A stretch of 64,000 nucleotides of DNA from Siphonodentalium dalli (GCA_032622095.1 CP136068.1:9531729-9595728), one strand, 5' to 3'. Positions 45,544 through 57,359 are shown, counted from the first letter of the stretch. The notes: generated from the letters alone by a model not told the origin. Numbers and translations are program-made.

Positions 45544-46498
45544 ATATGTTCGTCGCCCGGTCTCGTAGTATCCGAGTTGTTGGAAAAGCTCATTAGTTTG
45601 AATGTCGAAATTACAATGCGTGGTATCCTGTCGCCATTTCCGAACCAGCTAAGATGCATGCTCCCTATCTTTATTTACGACATATTCGGCAGAGGTTAGT
45701 CTGACGCTGACCAGCCCATTCAATGTATCTGTATCTTATATGTTATATGTCAGTGCTAATAGATGAGTGACCGGACATTCGGAACTAGAAGGTCAAGCAC
45801 ACGAATGGGCGAAATAATTTAGTTTCAAATTACAGCCGCGAGTCCATTAACTGACTTAAAACAGTTTCGGAATATAATTGAAGGGATTACTTTTATACAG
45901 ATTAAAATTACATATAACATAATAACAGAGATTTTATACTAAAGTTCGTCTGAATAAATTAATATTCATTGACTGACAACAAAACCACACCAGCACGTCG
46001 ACGTTGGTAGATATAATACAATATTAGTTTTGTGCTGTTTATAGTACATCTATATATATATGTACATGTACGCAAGATATATTGTCTGTATTTTTCAGCA
46101 CGGATATAGCATATTTTGTGATCGCATTCATCACGTTGTACCAGCAGATGAACAGCACCTATGTTATTTGACGCCCGCACCCTGACATTTCCCATCGTAT
46201 GACCTAATTATACCATGTCTTTCACAATACCACACTGCCAACACCTCTGATCGTGTAACTGAAAATAGTGAACTTTATATATTGATGGGGAAGCACTCTG
46301 TTGTCTGCTGACTCGATAGCAATACTGATTGTAAATAGAGTTATCTAACGTGAACTGACTCTGAATCATGTGTGTATACGGGATACGAAATGACATTGGA
46401 AAAAATAATAGTCAAGCAAAAGGACGGCATCAACAGTCTTTTTCCATAATAATCATAACAGTTTCAGATATATAGTCAACTTTCTATGACGGGGAAAC
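45544..46498 (+). repeat. Segmental duplication, copy 1 (uninterrupted)
   Basis: Matches 47472-47988 plus 49853-50334 almost base for base. It includes a short frame (SSPGLVVSELLEKLISLNVE) ending near a gttagt donor-like site at about 45695, and a gtgaactgactctgaatcat block. Confidence 0.9.
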
Positions 46499-46980
46499 AC
46501 TCTATTGCCTGCCGAATATATAGCAATACTGACTATAGTAAAGAGAGTTGTCTGACATGAACTGACTCTCTAAATCTTGTGTGCGTATATATATATATAT
46601 GGGAACCCAACAGAACGGCCCTGTGCCAATGCATTATCTTATATATGCGAGTCGACCATAGGTCACCTCGCATATATAAGAGAACGCATTGGCCTAACAA
46701 AAAATCTTTATTCAACACTTTTTACCATTTTTTCTTACATTCTTTAACAATTTTATAATTTTTAATATGTTAAGCCACTGCATTCTCTTATATATGCGAC
46801 GCGACCTATGGTCGACTCGCATATATAAGAGAATGCATTGGCACAGGGCCGTTCTGTTGAACTGACTCTCTAAATCTTGTGTGCGTATTCGATACCAAAA
46901 TGGCATTCGACACAATAATATAAAGCATCGACAGTCTTTTTCCATAATAATTATAACAGTTTTAGAGATTTGTTTCGAAT
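46499..46980 (+). repeat. Partial tandem repeat of the duplication's right end, carrying a hairpin element
   Basis: About 46471-46600 repeats 46270-46385 in diverged form, and 46860-46970 continues the same unit. Between them sits the element at 46608-46859. The 30-bp phrase gaactgactctctaaatctt and its continuation occur on both sides of that element. Confidence 0.65.
46608..46859. mobile_element. Hairpin element of the 39096 family, second full copy
   Basis: Terminal repeats CAACAGAACGGCCCTGTGCC (left) and the complement (right) run directly into long palindromes (about 46624-46693 and 46775-46844), with the same ttcttacattctttaacaa spacer. It lacks the CCCTTTACC outer end and TTAA of the 39 kb copy, so the ends differ. 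Confidence 0.8.
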
Positions 46981-47471
46981 ATATTCTGAACTGGGACCTC
47001 ACTCACCACACAATACACAACCATAATGCTTATCTAGCTATAGTAGAATCAATGTTTGTCTTGGTCGGAATATACGTACATATACGTGGACATGTGATAA
47101 AGGGACATAATAGACAACCATAATTATTATATAGGTAGAGTTCACAAATGGTCAAACTGCTTTTTGGTTGGACGAAAGGCGACCACGTGCCAGAGAGTAT
47201 TTATTTTCTGTATCATTGGTGAGTAGTGTTTTTTCCCCGACAAACTTCATTGCAAAACAAGAGGAACGAACACATATACAAATATATAACATGTAATTCC
47301 TATTTGCTCACTCAAATATTCAGTAGGTAGCTAGCTATATATACACGCAGTCCGCTGGGGAAATAACAGGTATAACAATATAATTATACTATACCAGTGA
47401 CAAAGTTCACAAGTCCGATTTTGGGAAAACACACCAGGAATCATATTCCTCATAGATTCTCAGAATCCTTT
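46981..47471. other. Spacer, nothing recognised
   Basis: A plus-strand frame (47397-47627) runs into the duplication; a possible acceptor (gattctcag) lies at about 47456-47464. No domain is recognisable. Confidence 0.3.
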
Positions 47472-47988
47472 ATATGTTCGTCGCCCGGTCTCGTAGTATC
47501 CCAGTTGTTGGAAAAGCTCATTAGTTTGAATGTCGAAATTACAATGCGTGGTATCCTGTCGCCATTTCCGAACCAGCTAAGATGCATGCTCCCTATCTTT
47601 ATTTACGACATATTCGGCAGAGGTTAGTCTGACGCTGACCAGCCCATTCAATGTATCTGTATCTTATATGTTATATGTCAGTGCTAATAGTTGAGTGACC
47701 GGACATTCGGAACTAGAAGGTCAAGCACACGAATGGGCGAAATAATTTAGTTTCAAATTACAGCCGCGAGTCCATTAACTGACTTAAAACAGTTTCGGAA
47801 TATAATTGAAGGGATTACTTTTATACAGATTAAAATTACATATAACATAATAACAGAGATTTTATACTAAAGTTCGTCTGAATAAATTAATATTCATTGA
47901 CTGACAACAAAACCACACCAGCACGTCGACGTTGGTAGATATAATACAATATTAGTTTTGTGCTGTTTATAGTACATCTATATATATA
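47472..47988 (+). repeat. Segmental duplication, copy 2 left part
   Basis: Near-identical to the first part of copy 1, up to a TA-rich stretch where the Helitron array is inserted. Confidence 0.9.
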
Positions 47989-49849
47989 TCTCATATATAT
48001 TTTGAAGACCTCTGTTTGTTTGTTTGTCTGTCTGTCTGTCTGTCATTGATACAAATCTACGATTCTCGACCGATCGGGACGAAACTTGGTACGTGTGTGT
48101 AGTTTGACCAGGCGGTGAACGTTGTCGTATTGGCGAGCCCGTGCGGCGCCCGTGCAGCGCATGCGCAGACGAGATCTCAGAAACGGGTGGAGCTATCGAC
48201 TTCAAATTTGCTATGTGAATGTATCTTGCCCCGGATGCGAATTTGATCGGGTCGCCGAGCCCGTGCGACGCCAGTTTCGCGCATGCGCAGACCAGATCTC
48301 GGAAACGGGTGGAGCTATCGACTTGAAATTAGGTTTTTGAATAGCTATCGTCTTGAAATTTGGTTTTTGAATAGCCCGGACAACGTCGCCCGGACAACGT
48401 CGGGCTCATCGGCTAGTCTCATATATATTTTGAAGACCTCTGTCTGTATGTTTGTATGTTTGTCTGTATGTTTGTCTGTATGTTTTTGTCATTTATACAA
48501 ATCTACGATTCTCGACCGATCGGGACAAAACTTGGTACGTGTGTGTAGTTTGACCAGGCGGTGAACGTTGTCGTATTGGCGAGCCCGTGCGGCGCCCGCT
48601 TCGCGCATGCGCAGACGAGATCTCGGAAACGGGTGGAGCTATCGACTTGAAATTTGCTATGTGAATGTATCTTGCCCCGGATACGATTTTTATCGGGTCG
48701 ACGAGCCCGTGCGACGCAAGCCTCGCGCATGCGCAGACGAGATCTCGGAAACGGGTTGAGCTATCGACTTGAAATTTGCTATGTGAATGTATCTTGCCCC
48801 GGATACGAATTTTATCGGGTCGCCGAGCCCGTGCGACGCCAGCTTCGCGCATGCGCAGACCAGATCTCGAAAACGGGTGGAGCTATCGACTTGAAATTTG
48901 GTTTTTGAATAGCCCGGACAACGTCGGGCTCATCGGCTAGTCTATTATATATTTTGGAAGATCTGTTTGTGTGTTTGTGTGTTTGTGTGTAATCGATGGA
49001 CTCGAAAATGGCCCAGCCGATTTCGATGAAACTTGGTATGTGGGGGTATTTTCGGGTCAGGACTAACATAGGCCTATTAATTTGTCCGTGCGAGGTCAAC
49101 TTTTCACGTGCCGAGGTCAAATCTGTTTTTACGCCGTTTTGCGCTAATATATTTCAGTTCGGTGCTTACAAATCGATTCGAAACAGCGCGAATAATAACA
49201 TGCCAGTCATAATAATGACACTATGAGAATCTTTCGTGTTTCCTCTTTCCAACGATATATAATATGTATGTATCCGTTTTAGTTATCTGCCTCAATTATT
49301 AAGAAGAAGTGGTACGATCTTCGATCAGGGTAAAAACAATGCGTAACTTCTATGACGTCGTTAGAGGTCATACAGTTAGATCACGTTAACTCTTACCCGG
49401 CCGATGCATTTGACTGTTTCAGACGTCTTGGCGATATCTCGGGCACCGATGGTAATTTATCTTTACGTTGAAACTTGATAATTAATGAGCGTGTGTATAT
49501 GAGGCGCGTTTATATACTTGAGTGGAAATCAAATCGGGTTAAACTGGCGGATTTTTACGGACGAAATTTGATGCATAGGGTATCTCGGTATCCGCTGGGC
49601 CGATTTCCCGGTATCCGCTGGGCCGATTTCCACCATTTTTGGGGTGTTGGTCCACCCGATCTTGACCTTCAAAATGGTCAATTCAAGGTCAAATCGGGTA
49701 AAACCGGATGGATTTCGACGGGTACTTTTGTCGGGTACTTTTGTTCGGGCACTGTGTTTTGGACGGGTCAAATCGTGACCCCACTTGACCTTGGCCTTCA
49801 AAATAGACAATTCAATGTCAAAGCCCGGACGAAGTCGGGTCACCTTCTA

Positions 49850-49852
<3 letters not shown>
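47989..49852 (+). mobile_element. Head-to-tail array of three non-autonomous Helitron-like elements
   Basis: The first starts A then TCTCATATATATTTTGAAGA. Each unit ends in hairpin CCCGGACAACGTCGGG (or CCCGGACGAAGTCGGG), then about 8 bases, then CTAGT: near 48415, 48943 and 49852. A TCTCATATATATTTTG start recurs at about 48417 and a diverged one near 48942. TC start, GC hairpin, CTRRT end, and insertion between A and T without duplication are Helitron hallmarks. Units 1 and 2 share GC-rich internal repeats (gagatctcggaaacgggtgg). Unit 3 ends in the tgaccttcaaaat repeats also seen at 33 kb. No Rep/helicase is present. Confidence 0.78.

Positions 49853-49895
<43 letters not shown>
49853..49895. 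repeat. (TA)n microsatellite
   Basis: About 43 bases of alternating TA at the Helitron insertion point; copy 1 of the duplication has only a short TA run here. Confidence 0.9.
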
Positions 49896-49900
<5 letters not shown>

Positions 49901-50334
49901 TGTACGCAAGATATATTGTCTGTATTTTTCAGCACGGATATAGCATATTTTGTGATCGCATTCATCACGTTGTACCAGCAGATGAACAGCACCTATGTTA
50001 TTTGACGCCCGCACCCTGACATTTCCCATCGTATGACCTAATTATACCATGTCTTTCACAATACCACACTGCCAACACCTCTGATCGTGTAACTGAAAAT
50101 AGTGAACTTTATATATTGATGGGGAAGCACTCTGTTGTCTGCTGACTCGATAGCAATACTGATTGTAAATAGAGTTATATAACGTGAACTGACTCTCTGA
50201 ATCATGTGTGTATACGGGATACGAAATGACATTGGAAAAAATAATAGTCAAGCAAAAGGACGGCATCAACAGTCTTTTTCCATAATAATCATAACAGTTT
50301 CAGATATATAGTCAACTTTCTATGACGGGGAAAC
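49896..50334 (+). repeat. Segmental duplication, copy 2 right part
   Basis: Continues the match to copy 1 (46060-46498), ending abruptly at ggggaaac. This junction falls inside the minus-strand gene at 50289-51500. Confidence 0.9.
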
Positions 50335-51500
50335 GGTGGTTCGTTGTTCTTATAATGTCGAGGAACAGCCTTGTCAATCTTACAGCTTTTGGATCGTCTC
50401 TGGGATGTGTTATAAACTATTAGTTGACCAATTGATTGTGATGATTGCTGTAGTGCATCCTCTCCCTCCTCTCGTTTCTCTGTTAGGGCCAGGCCATCCA
50501 TAATCATGTTTAATAGCGTCTGGAGTGATCGGGGAATTGTATCATTGCTATCAGAAGAATCACTGAGTATATGTGTCCTTATTATGGACGCAGCCTTCAT
50601 CAGGTGTAATCCTTGTTCGTCCCCCGTCTCGTTTTGGGCTTTCATTGCCAGATCTCCAACATCACTGTTGTACGCTATTAGGACATCTCGTTTAGATTTC
50701 ATCGATGTCAAGTATGGGCAGTTTGCCAACAACCTTTCTTTGAAGCGTGTCGAGTGTATTGGGTCTTTGATACCCAAATCCTCAGCAAATTCGCAATACT
50801 TCTTGCATAGGTCAGATAGTTTATATATGCCGCAATTATCAATTCCCCTTGATTCTGTGAGGTAGTTCACGATTTTAGCAAAAGCCACACCCCTTATGAC
50901 GTCCTTACACATCAGGCTGTTTGACTTGGTTCTGATTTTGTTGTAGTATCCTTGCAAACAGTTCAGGTGGTAAAACGCATCAACGGCAACTGCATCGCCC
51001 ACACTTAGCTTAGCCAGGATCGAGGTGTCATTCAATTCCACTGCAATCTGTCTAACTTTTCTGTCAACATTCATTGTTGTAACTTGATGAAGATTACCAG
51101 ATGTTCTATCTTGTTCACAGAAAAAGCAAATATCTTTTGGTGTGTCATTCTGTGACCGACAGGATTTTCTCTGTTTTGGTGGTACACCATCAGCGCTTGT
51201 GTTGTTTCTTTTCTTTGCTCGCTGGAGTTCTTTGTTATTAAATCGATTGAAACAAAGTTTATGCCATCGTGCTCTGTTCGTTTCCAATATTTGGCAAAGA
51301 TCGTTGGCATCGATATCATTTAATGAAGGTGGAACTAAATTCTGACTTATCTTTCTGAATTGTCCGATATTATCTGCCAGCGTTTTGTAACCACATCCTA
51401 TATCTTTCCGCAGGTGTTTTGTTGTTGCTGGAGACTGCAGAGCTTCACTGTCCGGTTCTTGGCATATCACGCACCATTCCCAGTTTATATTGGTTGCCAT
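50289..51500 (-). CDS. Uncharacterised Cys/His-rich protein, C-terminus replaced at a duplication edge
   Basis: ATG at 51500 opens 403 codons on the minus strand. Seventeen bases upstream is a strong acceptor (tttttttcacttgcag), implying a 5' untranslated exon. Visible features are CVICQ at 10-14, WHKLCFNRFN at 79-88, CFFCEQ at 125-130, an LHQVTT run at 137-142, YHLNCLQGYYNKIR at 177-190 and RDVLIAYNSDVG at 271-282. These paired Cys/His sites suggest zinc binding. From memory, similar proteins are common multi-copy unknowns in invertebrate genomes, perhaps mobile-element linked; I know no function. Residues from about 389 on derive from the duplicated segment, so the natural C-terminus is missing. 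The remaining frame is clean. Confidence 0.65.
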   Translation of the reverse strand: MATNINWEWCVICQEPDSEALQSPATTKHLRKDIGCGYKTLADNIGQFRKISQNLVPPSLNDIDANDLCQILETNRARWHKLCFNRFNNKELQRAKKRNNTSADGVPPKQRKSCRSQNDTPKDICFFCEQDRTSGNLHQVTTMNVDRKVRQIAVELNDTSILAKLSVGDAVAVDAFYHLNCLQGYYNKIRTKSNSLMCKDVIRGVAFAKIVNYLTESRGIDNCGIYKLSDLCKKYCEFAEDLGIKDPIHSTRFKERLLANCPYLTSMKSKRDVLIAYNSDVGDLAMKAQNETGDEQGLHLMKAASIIRTHILSDSSDSNDTIPRSLQTLLNMIMDGLALTEKREEGEDALQQSSQSIGQLIVYNTSQRRSKSCKIDKAVPRHYKNNEPPFPRHRKLTIYLKLL

Positions 51501-51517
51501 GACACTATCTTCACGAC

Positions 51518-52617
51518 CTGCAAGTGAAAAAAATGTATTCTTTGTTATTTTATAAATAACATATACTCAATGATATAAATATATATGTAACCTACAATGA
51601 AATATTATGTTTTGTGACAGAAATTTAATAGTAGAAGCCGAAATGGGTGATGCTCATTATTTAAAATGGAAATTTCAAATTCAAATCTTGAAATATTGCA
51701 TGGGAACAGAAAATAAATCTGGAATCATGGCGCTGTTCGTGCATCACAATTTAACTTTACCCTGATTGAAGGATATCAGGATGGTCACAGTGGATGAACA
51801 AATGGACACTGTACTCTTTCCAATGTATACAACGTGAGGTAAACTATGGAAACAAAAAAGGAGTTCCCAATAAATGGGTCCCAGAGTATTAATGTCCCAA
51901 CACAGAACAGTCTATAACTTACTTCTTTATGATCCAGGATGAATAGGAGTCTAATTTTCAGAGTATAGTCCTCATTCTTCACCATTATCAGTCAACAAAG
52001 ACTCAATATACAGATCTGAAAACAGGAAATTATATTTATATCACCTTTATATAAAAGTCGAAATATATTGTAACCTTCATGTAGTATTGTGTTTGGGACA
52101 TACATTGAATATGAAAATTCTAAGCAAATCATGTACACAGTGATCTAAATATATTTTCAATCTTCCATATAACATTAGATTTTTAAGTGTGCAATTTCAT
52201 TCCAAGAATTAGAAAGGAAATAGATATATTTCAAACTCAGATCTTGTAATGAATGGTTACTGGGTATAAGTTTAGAATGGTTGTGCTGATCCTATTTTAT
52301 AACTCAAAATTTTAATTAAATTTAATTACATGAACAAACAAGTAAGTATCAGAGTATTGTGTGAGAGAGAAACAGCATGATACATTGGAATGTATTAGTA
52401 TTACAGATAAATATCATAATAAAAACTACAACTCACCTTGAAAATTGGTAAAAACATGAACACATCTTCTTAAAACAACAAAAATTTCAAGAACGGAAAA
52501 AACAACAAAAACATCAACAAATGAAGAACGGAAAAAAAAGGAAAATAAGATTAACAAATTAACAATCGCCATCCCGCAGATTATAGCGACAAAATGGTTT
52601 ATATGTTTAATGTTCCC
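51518..52617. other. Spacer upstream of the Cys/His-rich gene
   Basis: Likely intron or 5' flank of that gene; no upstream exon was identified. Confidence 0.35.
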
Positions 52618-53358
52618 CATGTAGTAGGGTATCGCCCCCTCCCCCTGAATACCAGTTAATTTTGGGTGGTGAATCCTGAATACCAGTTAATTTTGGGGGG
52701 TGAATCCTGAATACATGTTAAGAAATAATATGCGACAAATAGACACATACATAGACACATTATGATCCATTATACCTGACATGATATTGGAGTAGAGTAA
52801 TTGTGATACTATCACATTACGAGATACATTGACAGGTTAATCTATTAACGGCAGGTTATCCTTAACGGATATACTGGAACATCATTTATGAGTAGTTATC
52901 CCATAGTAAATGTTCATATAATAAGTTCAACAAACCTTTGTTGAACTTATTATCTGAACATTTCCCTTAATACATTTGACTCAATCTTGGACATAATTCT
53001 GTATCTTAGGCCCCAGAAAATATATGGACAGCATTTTGTTTCCTAGGCGCTTGCCAGGATATCTTGCCCCACCAGTTCCCTAACACAATCACCCCCCCCC
53101 CCAGAAAAAAATGGACAGAATTCTGTTTCCTAGGCGCTTGCCAGGATATCTTGCCCCACCCATTCCTTAAAAACAAATATTCAACCCTTCCCCATCTAAA
53201 AAAATGAATATTATTTTGCGCCATAATAACCTGCGTCCAAGATGTTTTGCTTGAACCCGAATACCAGTTAATTTGGGAGTATGAATCCAGCATACGGCTT
53301 CAAAACACCCTGAATCCCGCGTACTGAAGGGGGGGGGGGGGGTGATACCCTCATGTAG
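52618..53358. mobile_element. hAT-like non-autonomous element, about 730 bp
   Basis: CATGTAG occurs at 52618-52624 and 53352-53358. Inside, the ends are (T)AGGGTATCGCCCCC and the complement GGGGGTGATACCCT. A 7-8 bp duplication with a YAGGG-type end is typical of hAT. The interior has a 57-bp hairpin at 52912-52968 (AATGTTCATATAATAAGTTC), repeated ttgccaggatatcttgcccc segments (53047 and 53147), and C and G runs. No transposase. Confidence 0.7.
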
Positions 53359-54919
53359 ACTGTAGTGGGAACTTTATACATGTGCTGCCTCACCCAACTC
53401 CACCCCTAGTAATTCCCAAAGTAATTGACCACTTAACCACACACTCGGTGAATGTGGTAGTACAGTGTCAATATTCAAGAAACTAAATGTTCTTTTCAGT
53501 ACATAATTTTGTCAATAATTTCACAGCTTTGTTTGGCGTACCCTTAACTTTTAGCAACTGTTTCAGTTCAAACGAAAATTACGTGTGTTTATCAATTATA
53601 CCACTCCGGCGTTCCATAGATTTTGCAGAAATTTGAGCGTGACGTGTTTTCAAAACATTGCTTGTGAAATATTTTGTTTACGCAGTCGATTATTATAACT
53701 AATCAACTGTTTTTATTAATATATTATGTCAGGGAATGCGACAGCAGCTGTATGATTATGCTTATTTAGGTAATCAGAGCGCATAAATCGTAATTTATAA
53801 ATAGAGTCGGCATGTTGACTTGCTCATTTTCTGTCAATGTCAACTTGAAGTTGAAGTCTTCGAGTTTGGCGGTGATGATGGAACGTACACAAGTCGTAGT
53901 AAAAAATAATATCAAATTAAATACCAAAACAACTGTTGATTGAATGTAGTAAATGTACCTGCATAACATTCATTGCCCTGCCGCGAGCAAAGAATGCAAA
54001 TCAACAAATATTTAATTTTTACATATACGTGTATTCCCGATTTAGATTACACGAAATTCCCCAGAGCAAATCGATAATTCTATTCTCTCTGCGCATGCGT
54101 ATATAGTTAAAACTAGTATGACAGACCGGATGCGCGACAATTTGTGCGGAAAAATCAACAAAACTTCAGAGAGCTCGTTCTCCCGAACGAAGATGTTTTG
54201 TGTTGGGGTCCAACTCTTAAAATGATCAGGGAAACGACCCCTACTCACATATAAAGTTTCATGCTTTTAACAAAAAATGCACAAAAAAGTTGCTAAGTCA
54301 CCCCACTATCACAAACAGGCTGGAGTCCGGTATCTACTGGGTGTATTGATTCGCGTTCACGTAAACCGATCGCATTTCACTGTTATGTGGATTCTAAGAG
54401 ATACCTACGACGATCAACGTTTTGATAAGTCCAGTTAGTTTATTGCAAGCATATAATACAAATGATTCGTGTGCAAATTTATTGACAGATACCAATATAT
54501 CTATATTGCCAGAGATAAATTGCTTTTGTTGTGTCTCCTGTAAAATTATAAGTTTGGAAGATACGGCATATGAGGAGGCCACCGAAGTCCGAAGATGACA
54601 AAGTACACCCAGTTAGGCAGTATTTTAAAAATAGTTTGGTACATATTATCTGGCATACAAAGTAACTATATACTTCAAACGCTTCAGTTCAGTTTGGTAA
54701 CAATACAAACATTCCAGCAAAGTTCGACAAGATGGTAACGAGCCATATGAATAAGAGAAATAAGAACATATTAGCCATTGAAAGGACGGATCTTGTGACA
54801 ACGTGTGAAGTGGAATGGTTCAAACTGACGATGGACAAGATTACTCTTTAGGTGATGAGAATAAACAATTGAATTGAAAACATCTGCATCGCAAACCACG
54901 ACAAGCTACAGGAAAGATA
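53359..54919. other. Spacer, nothing firm
   Basis: Minus frames at 53766-53969 and 54042-54248 have no domain features. No repeats recognised. Confidence 0.4.
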
Positions 54920-55075
54920 ACTATTGGGAACGAATGGTTGTGAAGCAAAGTGCAGCAAACTCTACTGGGTTGCTGCAACAAGAATGGGATCACACTCATT
55001 GATGGGCAGCCGACAACAGAGGAAAACACACTTGACCACATTCTTACAAACAACGTAGCAGGGACAAAGACAACA
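54920..55075 (+). mobile_element. LINE endonuclease scrap
   Basis: The plus strand reads LLGCCNKNGITLIDGQPTT then EENTLDHILTNNV, which matches the LINE endonuclease pattern NGL-x-Q-x-I-x-x-PTR-x-x-NTLDLILTN. The rest of the element is not detectable nearby. Confidence 0.6.
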
Positions 55076-55149
55076 ACAACATACCAGGCTGAACATTTTG
55101 GTATTATTTATTGTATGATTTCTGTGGATAATTTATTGGATCTATGATA

Positions 55150-56840
55150 CTCCCTTACCAGTTTGACTCACTAAAACAAACGCCCATATAGTCTTTAATT
55201 GCATATACTTGGGTCGTAAACAGACGGACACGGCTCATTTGAAAGTCAAAATTTGGACATACTGGAAAATATAGTACAATACACAACACAGAAAGACACC
55301 CCTTGATATACATATGTTGTATGCTTTGAAATTTGTTCATACTTTCATTCCATATCAGGAATCAATTATTAAACATACACTATAGTTAATATAATTATTA
55401 GCGTGTTAGTGTTTGTTCACACTCTGGCGAATTTACCTGGCAATAGTTGGAAATTACACGACTAGACTATTCAAACACCTTCAAATGTCAAGCATCTCAT
55501 TATTACAGTACTTCAATTACATTGTTAAATGTGATATCCCTCTGTGGCGAATTACCTGAAGGTCTGCTGAGCGGATTTCCTCAATTGTGTGAGCAAAGTC
55601 ATTAATTCCCCTTAATATATTCAGCCAAAACAAATTCCAAAACATACTATTGAGAAAACTGACCGTTGCGTATCCATTTGTATCCAGGCATTTTACATAT
55701 ATTTGTACATTCACTACTAATACATACAATCTGTACAAAAAGTACTGTTTGTTTATGATCCATACATTTCGTCATTGAAGATAATTTGCGCGCATATTTA
55801 TGTGAACAAATCTGAAAGGTGAGTATCAAAACAATACAACCTGCAACTGATATTGCCGATATATTCAACTCCATTGACCCTAATATTTCAGAAAACAAAA
55901 TAGAGGGAGAGAGGGGAACATGATTTATTGAAACCCTGGTAACTGCATGAGTCGGAATGTGAAAGTGAGAAATATATAAATATATTTCAGAGTTATTGAG
56001 GATCGGACTAAGTGTTCATTGCTTCAAAGGGGTACTGACGTACTGTCATAAATTCATTATTATTACCATGTTGTTTGCATTGTTCATAGATCACACAAGT
56101 GTATTTTTCACTAATCCATGGCTCAAATTCATTTATTTGTTGCATACGTTCTGTTGAGTATGACATAAGATGGTCCCATAAAAGGCCGGATTTAGTGTAC
56201 AGTGCTCCTTCAATTCAGTAAGTGTGACAACATTTTCATATCTTATCGAATTGGCCATGTATCGACCGGAATGGCACATTGAGATTTTTACATTAAAAGA
56301 GACAAACATTGAAGTTACATATAGAGGTGAACATACAATTGAAAACATATTCCTACATGTACTCGAACAAATGAAGATCGGCCCAAAAATAAATAAATGC
56401 TTGAGTTGGTCATTGTGGTGTGAAGAAAAGAAGTATATCGACTTACAATACAATACATAATTATAATATATTCGTAGTATGCATGTAGGCCGATAGTTGC
56501 AATCCCTTTGTGGATGAAAACGTGCTGACTATGACTTCGGCGTACATGTAGATGTCGATCTTGTACTTTCAGATAACCCAACACATCTTTTACATACACA
56601 TTTTAACCTTATGCGACCATCTTACGAATTATAATTATATTTTATATTTATTTTAACGCACAAGTGGGGTGATCCTCATATATATTCATGGACCTCAGAA
56701 AAACAGAACAGATCGTGTCGTCAGCGTGGACGAGGTACTGGGGACATCGGATTATCACATGCATTCAGCATATGCAAATTATGTAGAGTTATGAGATGTC
56801 ACCACCGATGACGGCTGGCCATCGAGTGATACAAATACTC
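55150..56840. other. Spacer, nothing firm
   Basis: Overlapping frames on both strands at 56133-56460 have no recognised domain. No repeats noted. Confidence 0.4.
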
Positions 56841-56842
56841 GA

Positions 56843-56852
56843 GTTATATATG
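56843..56852 (+). promoter_or_regulatory. Possible TATA element for the PAN gene at 57089
   Basis: A gttatatatg string lies about 240 bp before the start codon, followed by moderately GC-rich sequence. Placement is compatible with a promoter, but it is only a motif match. Confidence 0.25.
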
Positions 56853-57088
56853 AAGTGCATGCGTTTTGAGGACCCACAATTGAGCGATCGTTGAGTCGCG
56901 CTGTCAGATTTGCCTTGTGTCACACACAGGCAGCGCGCAAGAAAACGGGCTGCAGCAGAGCAAAGTCTTCATTCAGTGTGAACAGAAGCTCGTCTCCACA
57001 GGAAGCAAGAGATAAAACTCTTTATTCAGTGTTGACATAAAGTCGTGTCGCGAGCCACAGTAACCTCATACCTACCCACGGTTGTACA

Positions 57089-57359
57089 ATGGGCAGTATG
57101 AAAAATATCGGTGTTGTGTCTTTTCTCCTTGGATGTCGAACTTTGTGCATTCTCGGGGGAAATGGTGCTATAAAGGAAACCAGGTATTTGAAGAACACAG
57201 AATCACCTGAAGCAGTTAACTTGTCGAAGTTACCAGCAAGGTCAAACATAGAATGTGCCTCAATTTGTTCTACGGATGACAATTGTCAATCATATCGGTT
57301 CGTCAATGGCGCCTGCTGGAGAACTACATATGGAGGAAATTCTTACAGCCGGGATGCAG
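57089..57359 (+). CDS. PAN/apple-domain secreted protein, first coding exon
   Basis: ATG at 57089 encodes 90 codons plus one base. There is a signal peptide (about 1-24, MGSMKNIGVVSFLLGCRTLC and following), then a compact PAN-like segment with cysteines at 56, 60, 66 and 76 (SNIECASIC, DDNCQSYRFVNGAC). It ends at a consensus donor (ATGCAG then gtgagt, 57360-57365) in phase 1. This is the same layout as copies A and B but with little sequence identity, so it is an older paralogue or a separate gene. Downstream exons were not recognised before 64 kb; the following sequence is AT-rich intron with transposons. Confidence 0.72.

Noticed and set aside
48122-49120. Several arginine-rich frames on both strands
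   Set aside because: They are translations of GC-rich Helitron repeats.
56133-56460. Overlapping frames of 78 and 106 codons
   Set aside because: Protein-like composition on the plus strand but no domain, splice or signal support.
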